A stretch of DNA of 64,000 bases from Owenia fusiformis. Taxonomy: Eukaryota > Annelida > Polychaeta > Sabellida > Oweniidae. The stretch is from contig CAIIXF020000001.1 of the NCBI GenBank assembly GCA_903813345.2, positions 17,873,915-17,937,914 on the forward strand, given 5' to 3'. A program made the translations under genes and the position numbers. The notes beneath the pieces were generated by a model. It was given only the letters and a program-made list of their open reading frames with translations, made no database searches and was not told where the DNA came from. Each line of letters starts with the position of its first letter. Within the stretch, counting starts at the first letter, position 1. Of this stretch, positions 1 through 10,292 are shown one piece after another.

Positions 1-124
1 GCCCTTGCTTTTCAATCAAAACCCAAAGCAATGCTGCTAAACTGTAGTTTTTGTGAGAATTCTTAAACAAGCTAATTGTAAGGTGTAACAACAATCATGT
101 TCTGATTGACCTTATACTATTGTA

Positions 125-316
125 CAGTAAAACCTGTGTAAGTGGAACACTAAGTTAGAGTTCCACTTATAGAGATTCAATAACATGATATCAATGGCCC
201 ATGCTGGACTGTGAAAAGTGCCCTACTTTCACAGGCAGTCCACATACAGAGGTGCTCCACTTGATAGGTTACAACTGTGATAACAAGAATCTTGTGAGAA
301 AAGATTATAGTTCCAC
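125..316. mobile_element. degenerate pogo-like MITE fragment (uncertain right end)
   Basis: The left end CAGTAAAACCTGTGTAAGTG follows a TA and matches the pogo/Tigger-type terminus seen complete at 17242-17721. An internal inverted pair AAGTGGAAC / GTTCCACTT lies at 138-166, and a further TTCCACTTAC is at 311-320. The expected right terminus (GGTTTTACTG) is missing, so the extent is a guess. Confidence 0.35.
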
Positions 317-320
317 TTAC

Positions 321-394
321 TGTGTATATAATGAGAAGGAGCAATCCAATTAGAGTCAGGCAACTGATCACAAATGACAAAGCATCTTCTCCAT
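321..394 (-). CDS. LMBRD1: LMBRD1 exon 7 (last exon in window)
   Basis: The exon has 74 nt between ATTTTTTAG and ACA|GTAAGT. It completes codon 186 (Asn) and encodes residues 187-210: GEDALSFVISCLTLIGLLLL then IIYT, matching vertebrate ALSFSISSLTLIG. It ends in phase 0. No further LMBRD1 exon is visible in 1-320, so the gene continues off the left edge. Confidence 0.9.
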
Positions 395-3300
395 CTAAAA
401 AATTAAAAATATGATATTTCACATTTCAACAAAATCTGACAGCAGGCCTCAACACTTGCATTTTTTGCCTGGTGCCAAAATAACTACCTGGCCAACTTTC
501 AGGTAGTTATTTGCTTCTGTCAGGTAGTTGTATATAAAATGATGTTATAAAATTTTAAAAATAACATAATGTTTATCTTGTGCCAATGAAGCCTAATAAT
601 GCGCTAATGCGCACATTTATGAAAAAATCGACTCATTGCATTGAAATTCTCTCAAATTAATGCATAACTTCCAACATTCAAAAATGTGGAGAGATTGCTA
701 TGGAGATTGTCCCTGGATGATCATCTCTGTCGCAATACAGAAAATATTGATACGGAGGGGACAATCTCAGTAGCAATACAGAGGATCACACGATAAAAAT
801 GTTATTGAATGATTTGGAGTGCAATACGGGATATATTCTGTCTATATTTTGTATTGGCGCTCGACTTAGTCTCGTACCAATGCAGAATTTCTCGAGCAGA
901 ATATATCCTGTATTGCACTTCAAATCATTCAATAACTTATAATATCACATCCCTTATAGCCTCACAAACCAATGAGCCAAGACATTTTGATAAAGCATTA
1001 ATATATTACAATGCTATAAAAGACTCACTGTTGCTTGCAAACTCCTTGAACATATACTCAATCTTCCTCCACTCTGTCTGGTTGGTATTTGGTGGTATCT
1101 TTACAGGGGCAAATGCGCTAGAAAAGAGTATAATTTCAGATACAAATACATTCTTATGTATACACTTATGCACACCTCTGTAGTATGACCTCATTATGAT
1201 TATCATCTGAAAGGAAGGGTACAAATTTCTCAGTGTGAAGGTAAACATAATGCTCTTTATCCCATACTTGGACGTGTTACAGGTACATAAAGCCAGTTTG
1301 TAAAAACTTATATTTTCATCAGCGGGCAGATATAGCTTTACGTCCCGCTCCGAGCGGGCAGATATAGTATATCTGCCCGCTATGTCATAATCGTCGCTCG
1401 CATATTTGTTCATAATTTGTAACGTTCGCGTAATGACTGTAAACGACAATGGAGAAAACACAGACAATCGGGATCTGAAGGAGCATCCACTTAATCAATC
1501 AAAAATTCGAGAAAATAAATATGGGAATATTTGAGAGAACAGGAAAATCCACCCACGGCCAAGAAAACAAAACTGGACATGAATATTCTAAAATATTTCC
1601 ACGATTGAACAATGTGAACCAGATGACCAAGATTGGTATGGGATAAACATATTATCCTATAGTCGGTTCAGGCAGGGCTGTCAACTTGGGACCACCTAAT
1701 ATGAGTGACTTCAAAATGTTGGACACCTAAGTCCAAATCTGAACACTTTTGTCCAAATTTTGAACACCTTTGGCCAACTTTTAAACACCTTTGGCCAAAG
1801 TTTGAGCACCTTTGCCAAACTTTGAACACCTCAAATTTTTCGCGCTCGCTACGCTCGCGATATCGTCAACGGGGGGGGGGGGGGGGTAGGTACGAAAAAT
1901 TTCCAAAGAACATGCGTGACACATACGGGATTCGCGTGACATTTTCGAAAAATTTCCAAAGAACATGCGTGACACATACGGGATTCGCGTGACAAATCCG
2001 AACAAATTGCGTTCGGTTTTTTCCGACGTTCGTATTTTTACCGTATCGTTAACATATTTCGAAAAAATTTAGTTATAGTTAGTTATAGTTATAGTTATTC
2101 ACTGCTAGGTCATTCTGACCTGTAGCCGGTCTTAAGATTTAATTTTAAAAATAATGAGCATGGTTAAGCATAGACCCCATTAATTGACTGAATCTGGTGG
2201 CTACCTCAGAGCTCTGTAGTTATATCTTGTAGGGTGCATGGTTCTTCCATAATTTGTCCAGTCTATTCTTGAAGAGATTGATGTCTTGGGCCTCTACAAC
2301 TTCTTGGGGGAGGGAATTCCAACTGCTCACTATTCTCTGGGTGAAGAATCCCTGTCTCAGTATTGTCCTGTTCTGTTTCTTTGAAACTCTCATATTATTG
2401 CCACGAGTTCTGCCAATGTTGTGGGAGAGGGGAAGGATATTGCTTATTGGTATGTCGTACTTTTCATTCAAAATTTTCCATGTTTCAATCATATCGCCTC
2501 TGAGACGTCTGAACACAAGTGTTGGTAACTTTAACTCTTTCAGTCTTTGGGGATAGTCCTTGTCTTTTAGGCTTGGTATACATCTTGTGGCTCTTCTTTG
2601 TACAGCTTCAACCGCTTCAATGTCCTGGATTAAATATGGAGACCAAACTGTATTGGCATATTCAAGATGGGGTCGTACCATTGCCTTGTAAAGAAGCAAC
2701 ATATTGGAGGAATCTAGAAATTGGAAGGTCCTTCTTATTAATCCCAGAATTTGGTTAGCTTTTTTAACTACCGTTTGTACATGTGTACTACTTTTCAAAT
2801 TCTTGGTAACCATTACTCCCAGGTCCTTCTCACCTTCTGTTTCTTGAAGTGCTGTGTTGCCCATGCTATAGTTATATTCTGGGGGGGATTTTCCTATTCT
2901 TAATACCTTGCATTTTTCACTATTGAACTGTAATTGCCATTCTTGGGTCCAGTTCATAAGGGATCTTATATCTTGTTGTAATTCGTTACAGTCATCTAGG
3001 TTATTTACTTCTCTATAGAGTTTCGTATCATCAGCAAACATAATCAGAGGGCTGTTTACTGCCTGTGGTACATCGTTTACAAATATCAGGAACATAACGG
3101 GTCCGAGGACAGTCCCCTGGGGTATGCCTGACGTTACATCGGTCCATGATGACGATTCACCGTTAATGGTTACTCTCTGCTTTCTGCGTTGGTATTGGTT
3201 ACTGTTGTTGCGGTTTCCTGCTGAATCACTGTTCTCTGGGCCGTCAAATTCGTTTCCGGATTCCGCACCGAGGAAAGCTTTCAGCCACTGGTGGGCTGTA

Positions 3301-6300
3301 CCTACAATTCCTAAGTTCTGTATTTTTCTAATTAATCGTTCATGCGGAACTTTGTCGAAGGCTTTTTTGAAGTCAAGATAGACTGCGTCAATGTTGCTTC
3401 CACTGTCTAGTACTTCAGTCCACTTATCTAGTGTCACGAGTAGGTTTGTTACACAGGATCGACAAGGCAGGAATCCATGTTGACACTGCGACAGGAGGTT
3501 GTTCTGTGAAAGATGAGATAGTATTCTTTCTCTTATTATAGATTCCAGGATCTTACACACTACAGATGTGAGGCTTACGGGCCTGTAGTTATTAGGTTGA
3601 CATTTCTTGCCTTTCTTGTGGATTGGTGAAATGTTGGCTTGTTTCCAATCTTGTGGTAATGTTGCGGTATCTATAGATTTTCTAAATATCAGGTAGAGGG
3701 GTCTGCATATTACTTCTTTCAATTCCTTGAGTATACGGGGCTTGATATTGTCTGGTCCAGGTGATTTGCTTACTTTCAGTAATTCCAGTTTCTTCATTAT
3801 ATCCTCCTCCGTGAATGTCCAGTCCTGTATGTAGTTATTCAGTCTGATATAGTGCCCAGCTGGTATATTCTCTTTATTCTCGTTAGTGAAAACACTAGAG
3901 AAAAATTTGTTGAGCTCTTCTGCTTTATCAAGGTCATTCTCTGTCCTAGATCCATCCTCTCTTAGAAGTTGGGGAATTCCGCTCCGTGTTTTCGTTTTAC
4001 TATTACTGTAGCCCCAAAACTTTCTAGGCTGAGATTTCGCCAGCTTGGCTATATTACATTCAAATTCTTTAACTGCTCTAGAGACTTCTTTTTTGGCTTG
4101 ATTTCTCTCTTTTATATACTGTAAATATTCTTCACCTTTCTTTGTGGTTTGGTATCTTCTCCATGCACTGTGTTTTCTTTTTATCTGGGCCATGCATTTT
4201 TTATCCATCCATGCTTTCGCTTGTTTTTTGGCTTTTATTTGAGGGACATTCTTACTGTAGCTGTCTTCCATTTTGGTTCTAAATATATTCCAGCAGTCGG
4301 TGACTTCTTTATCCTTGAATTCCCTGTCCCAATCTAAAGTGAGCTCTTCTTTCATCTTTCCATAGTCAGCTTTGTCTAGAAGGTGGATGATTCGGACTTG
4401 TTTTATATATTCTGCTTTGAAGTGGAATTCAAACTTCAGTACTTGGTGGTCACTTTTACCCAGTCCAGCTGTTACTTCTAAATTTGTGACCATGTCTTCT
4501 TCATTAGAAATCACCAGGTCTAGAATGTTGTCCCCTCTAGTTGGTTCAGCTACATGTTGGTATAAGAAGTTATCATTTCTACAGAAATATTTTTGCTTGA
4601 CAATTGCCAGGTAAAATGCGTATTTTGCGTGACATTTTCTGTCACGCAAAAAAAACTGGCGTGACTTCAAATTCTTCAGCAAATGCGTGACAAATACGCA
4701 AATTGTGGGACAGTTGACAGGCCTGGTTCAGGATATTGGGATTATCCCTTGGCCAATATAACATATTTTCCCTCGGGACCTGCGGCCCTCGGGCAAATAT
4801 ATTATATTTGCCTCGGGATAATCCCAATATCCTGAACCTCATATAGGATAATCTCTATTAATTGCAACTGCCCTTACATGTACTTGAAGTGATATCTGAG
4901 TGGATATGGCAGATAACATAACCCTTGAGGACATTTGAATGGACAGAGGATCAGTTTGGTGAAATAGAGAAAATACTGTTCATTCACAAGGACAATTTTT
5001 TGTCTAAGTCACCTGATTTACAACTAAAAGGTTTCCCCCTCATTTTCATTGTTGAAACATGTTGTAATCATGAAATGCTGACCCCAAACAAGCTAGGGGA
5101 ATAATGAAAAATACATGCTACTCAGGCTGTTTTTCAGTTTATTTATTCATTCCTTAGTACACACGGAGCGGTAGGCAAACTGCGCGCCTACTATGCACGC
5201 AGTTTGGAACACTGACAAACTGCGCGCCTATTCACAAAATGGCAGACAGGGAGGACACGACTCCCAAGAGGATGGAAATTACTGGAAATACAAGGTTAAT
5301 TTTGGCTTTCAAACATTACCAAGATGTGGAGACTAATTTACTTTATACGTAGCACTCGAATTTTTTCCCGATGCCAGGGGCGGATCCAGGAACCAACAAG
5401 GGGGGGGGCCCAAATTTCAGGTCAGAGAAAAAACGTCCGCGCTTGCGCGGAAAAAATTTTGGGCCCCTAAAATCCAAAAGTGGGCCCAAATTTTGAAATT
5501 TTGAGGCCCATTTTCTTCAAAATTTGGCCTGAAATTAACAAATAAGGCCTTAAAAGGCCCAGTAATGACCAAAAAGGCCCACTTTTTGGGGCCTGAAGGC
5601 CTTGTTTGGCCCAAAATATTTTTTGGGCCCAATTTTTTTTTTCTGGGCCCACCCAAGGGGGGGGGGCCCGGGCCCCTGGGCCCCCCCCCCTAATCCGCCA
5701 GTGGATGCATATCTAGTTATCTCAAAATAAGGTTCCCAAGGAGCTTTCGTGTTCAAATTATACAGTGTTGCGTCATATAATGTCTGTTGTTCGTAGTTTG
5801 ACGTTTATTCAGCCCTTGTGTTTGCACATTCTGAAAGATATAGGATTGATGCACATGGTTTAAGTAATATAGTTTGTGTGTTAAACAGTGACAAGCCATT
5901 AACGTGATTTTATTTTTTTCGCTGTCAAACTGCGTGCATACTTTCAAGTGGATTTCACAAACTGCGTACCTAATATTTACAAACTGCGCGCCTAATTTGC
6001 AAGCTGTGTGCAAGTTTGTTGTGTATTTTCAGAAAACGTAAACGCCACTAAACCTGTCCCTATATAAAAAGAAACCAAAGTCTGACCCTAGCAAAGATGT
6101 AGATATCAACAGCGCATCTTCAAAAACCATGACACCCCCTTCAGAATTAAACAAGATGTTATTTTCAAACGCACCCATGAAGAAAAGGAAACCAATCAAT
6201 AAACCAAAGGGGCGATTATTTAAAGGAACCAGTGACTCATTTGAAAAAACATAAAAACATTTTTGCTCGTCATGCATGCATGGTCAATTATTTATGTTAA

Positions 6301-9300
6301 CATGGGTAATAAACAAAGTTTCAAGTCGAAAGAGTGAGATTGTTGTAAATATCTTTTTCTTACTCATGTTGCTAAAACTGTGAATTTTTATAGCATTTTA
6401 TAATGAGGATTTCATTGAATTCTAAGAAATGGCTTTTTGGACTGGATCAATCAAAAATATAAATAAAAAAGGATTCAATATATATTTACACAATTTTTAT
6501 GAACGTATTGTATTTATGTTGCACCATGCATCAAATAGTGTTAGTTTGAAATAAAGTAGTAAGGCAAGTTCGGCACTTCAATGGGGACTAGGCGGGGGCC
6601 ACCTGGGTGTCTTTTAGTAGGACCCCAATAGAAAAAACATGCGATTTTTGAACTCAACTCTATATGATGAAGTCGAATCATTGCATCATACTTTTATAAA
6701 AATCATATAGACAAGAACAAAATAAAATATAAATATGTACATTTCCACTGGTTGTCAACCATCAACCCAATTTTAGTTTTTGATTTATTTGAACCTTTTC
6801 AATCTCTACCTTTTCAACTTACTTACGTACTCCCATGAAATCACATAGGCCTGCATTACTGAGAAGTCATCAATAACTTGATATGCACGCAGTTTGGAAG
6901 AGTATGCACGCAGTTTGTGATTTCTAGCTAAAATAGGCGCGCAGTTTGTGTTTTATTACTTCTTTCTGTCATGTCTGTTTTAATACGAAATATTTTGTAT
7001 TGTATGGGAGAACTGGGTTGAGATTTACCTGTGAATCAAAACCCAAGTGTTTTCTATTTCTGTGAAACGTGCGATATCAACTTATGTATCGGTGATCGAA
7101 AAATCGATGTCAATTTTTTGTATTAATCTTCTTATATTTTTTAAACCTACGTCCATCTGGACATACATTTCGCTATCACATGGTAGAATCATATAATCGC
7201 CACCGAATGGACGTTTGGAACTATAAAACAATTCAGAATAAATGTCTTAAAATGACGTTGGAAAACACAGACTCCAACTTTTATGATGCAATGTTGATAG
7301 GCGCGCAGTTTGTCAGTCTTTCAAACTGCTTGCATACTAGGCAAGCAGTTTGGCTACCGCGCCGTGGTACAGCTCAAGTGAAAAATACATGAATATATGG
7401 GCATCAATATTAAACAGAACACTATGTACTATTGTTGTTACAAGTGTCCTGTTGCTTTACATGTAGTTTTTGGTCCTCCTCCCCTACATGTATCTTTTAT
7501 CTACTCCTCATCACATACTGTGTTGGTATTTAATCAGAGTGGTTAATTTGCCAAATTTGCTCAAATTTTATAATTTTCCGAATTCTAATTTTCCTAATGA
7601 CAAGAAACTTCCCATTGGATAACATTATGTTTATGAAGATAATATTTATGACATTTAATTTTTCAAACCTGACAAAAATTAGGCAATAGGCAAATTAAAT
7701 GATAAGACAAAATTACCACTTATACAGTAAATGTTTGAGAAGTGTGAGTGCATGGGGAAGGGCATGGAAGGCAATGTGTATTCTCGTCCAGTGTTATGTG
7801 GTCAGATGGTCAATACTCACCCTACGACAAGAAGTATTGTAGCCATGAAAAGAAATCCTGCGGTATATTTCATTGCAGTACAGCATCTCTGGAAGACAAG
7901 GTTGTGACAATTACATAGTAAACAGGACATAGTTACCAGTTCCACCACTGTGATGGTGGCTAATTTGGGTCATTTAAAAATACATTTCTAGAAGTGGATT
8001 TGTTTGTAGATTTCAAATAATTTCAACTACAGTAATATCAAATGATGAAGATAAATAAGGGTTATGTACTGGGAGGTTTTGGATATGGGGTTTATCCAGA
8101 GGGAGATATGCATATCTACTTGAGGGACCGTAGGGACCGAAGGTAGATGTGCATATCTCACGAGGGATGAACCCAATATCCAAACCGACCGTACATAACT
8201 GCTTTATCCTATACCAAGTAGAGTTTTCAGGGGCATAGTCATTTTATTGCATTTCCACTTTTAAATTTTAAATACATTGATAACTTTTTAAAATACAAAA
8301 GTGTTGATTAACAATATAACAAAAGGATAAATGTATCCAAAAATTTGAAAAAAAAAGAAATTTTGAAAAAAATTTAAAAACGTGAAAATTTCTTTTTTTT
8401 AAATTGAAAAAGAAATTTTGAAAAAATAATTGTGAAGTGAAATTACCGGAAGCGGGAAGATATGCACTGAAGCGGGAGATATGGCGGGAGATATGGAGGT
8501 TCTGGATATGGAAACCTCAAAATCAAGATACGGGATATATCTTACCAACTTATTTCCCTAAAACTCTACTTGGCATGGGATAAAGAATATTATCACTAGC
8601 ATCTAGCTTATTATATAGACAACAAGTTTGCATCTTCAAAAACAGTGAAAAAATATCTTGCATCCATCCAGCTCCTGGTCTGTTTGGACTACGTTACCCA
8701 ATGCAATAGATTGGTATAAATTCACCAATTTATATTGTATTAAATTTATTGTTCTGTTGTTAGAATTCAAATATTTTGTCAAATAAGATTTCCCTCACAC
8801 AGCATCTCTAAAGCCCTGACAAGAACATCATATTGTACAGTAAAACCTAATCCGAAGACCACTGAGACCACTGATTAGTGTTCAGTTTAGCAGGTTAGCA
8901 TTTTGAGTTTTTTTTAACATGGAGGTTTATGTCAGATTAAAAATGGGCCCAACAAAAACGTTCACAATGAGAGGGGTTCAGATTAGAGAGGTGCAGGTTT
9001 TACTGACTCAAAATGACTCACCTGTTTTGTGGATACCTGAACGTCATCATCTTTCTCTTCATAGAAGAAATACACAAGTGGAAGGAATAGGAAGACAAAC
9101 ACCATGACACAAATATACAATGCTGAAAACAAATAATACTCAGGTGCAAAAAGAATCAGTGCAGCAGGAACTGATGAAATGGCTGCCAGAAATCTACATT
9201 TGAGACTTACAAATTACACGTCAATGGAGTGATTGTATTATTAGGAGGTATATAAGAGGCAATTTATAATCAATTATACGAAAGAAATATTTTTTGCCTA

Positions 9301-10258
9301 GCCCTAAGGTATTTATTACTCGATATAATACCTGATCTGAGGTCTATATTTTGATTTGAACATGAAAACATCAAAATTTTGCAAAATCATAATTTACGTC
9401 CTACTTCCAGTTCAGCATTTACCACTGAACGAAACACTTACAGACCAGGTATTGTATTGACAAATAAATACTGGGTGAAATATTGACTTTGTTCACAGTT
9501 TATAGAAGGTGTGAAAGCAGTCATATTCAAAGTTAAATATAAAATAAATGAAAACATTGAACAAGCTATGGGGATTCTCAGAAAATCACAAAATGCATGC
9601 ATATGGTACGCTAGAAGAAAAGTATAAAGAGCAATAATTCAAGTATTTCAACTTTCATGTGACATTGAGCTTCATAAATCTGACCTCATCTTCTTGCTGA
9701 TCTCAAAATTTTTGATGATCAAATAAATAAGACTTATACTTCATCATCTTTTACAGTTTGCATAGTTGTTTATTTGTCAATTATATCGATTTTCAATGTA
9801 CAGGCAACTGACACCCATGCGGGTGTATATAGTTACATATGATGTCATGATATGTACGTCTTCAATGTATTGTTTCAATAATGTTCTTTTTGATGATTTT
9901 CACCACTACAATGATTGTAAACTCAAATAACTATATGAGATACAAATCTTTACACAATAAAATAAGTTATTAGGAACACGATATACAGGGTAACTTCGTT
10001 CTGGGGCTACTTTGACTATTTGGTAATTCAACCATGGTCAATAATTCTTATTCACATTTCTCAGGGCTGTCAACTTGGGACCACCTAATATGAGTGACTT
10101 ACAAATGTTGGACACCGAAGTCCAAATCTGAACACTTTTGTCCAAATTTTGAACACCTTTGGCCAACTTTTAAACACCTTTGGCCAAAGTTTGAGCACCT
10201 TTGCTAAACTTTTATAACCTCAAATTTTTCGCGCTCGCTACACTCGCGATGTCGTCAA

Positions 10259-10292
<34 letters not shown>

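Larger units (their letters stand above)
1673..4725. mobile_element. TIR element copy A (7-bp TSD), interrupted by a LINE
   Basis: The ends are CAGGGCTGTCAACT on the left and the complement of CAGGCCTGTCAACT on the right. The flanking 7-bp direct repeat GTTCAGG is at 1666-1672 and 4726-4732. Without the LINE (about 2071-4580) the element is near 545 bp and closely matches the intact copy at 10062-10567. It carries a G16 run at 1871-1886 and a private 53-bp tandem duplication (1893-1945, 1946-1998). It is non-autonomous: no transposase is seen. CAGGG-type termini recall hAT elements, but those usually make 8-bp duplications. Confidence 0.85.
1652..4851. mobile_element. outer palindromic MITE, split by a nested insertion
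   Basis: Removing the insertion at 1673-4725 and one copy of its 7-bp duplication (GTTCAGG) joins 1652-1672 to 4733-4851. The result is a hairpin of about 140 bp. Its left arm TTATCCTATA..GGTTCAGG then ATATTGGGATTATCCC is matched by the right arm GGGATAATCCCAATAT then CCTGAACC..TATAGGATAA. The loop is rich in CTCGGG/CGG. The same family, better preserved in the stem, is at 8062-8198. Confidence 0.75.
5162..7366. mobile_element. 2.2-kb TIR transposon with 5-bp GTACA duplication and repeated 15-bp motif
   Basis: The termini CACGGAGCGGTAGGCAAACT and (inverted) CACGGCGCGGTAGCCAAACT extend into imperfect inverted repeats of about 70 bp. A perfect 5-bp duplication GTACA flanks it (5157-5161, 7367-7371). 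Variants of CAAACTGCGCGCCTA occur about 13 times in four clusters: both TIRs, about 5926-6016 (left orientation) and 6884-6952 (inverted). These look like transposase-binding arrays. A 5-bp duplication with CAC-type ends is compatible with Transib/RAG-like or hAT5-type elements; the class is undecided. It sits in LMBRD1 intron 5 and is itself interrupted by a MITE at 5375-5703. Two coding-like segments are inside (5239-5352, 6042-6254). Confidence 0.85.

Noticed and set aside
800-937. microRNA precursor
   Set aside because: The stem is a near-perfect palindrome of MITE type, with a related hairpin beside it; no separate evidence of a mature miRNA.
809-1183. 124-codon plus-strand open frame
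   Set aside because: It runs antisense over LMBRD1 exon 6 and through the hairpin at 800-937; no protein character.
1705-1992. 95-codon plus-strand frame with a poly-Gly run
   Set aside because: It is translated TIR element repeat including the G16 tract; the same artefact appears at 10255-10446 as poly-Pro on the minus strand.
2254-4614. Several plus-strand frames of 60-100 codons
   Set aside because: All are antisense shadows of the LINE reverse transcriptase.
5417-5756. Minus-strand frames rich in Gly, Pro, Lys
   Set aside because: They lie inside the GGCCC-rich MITE and reflect low complexity.
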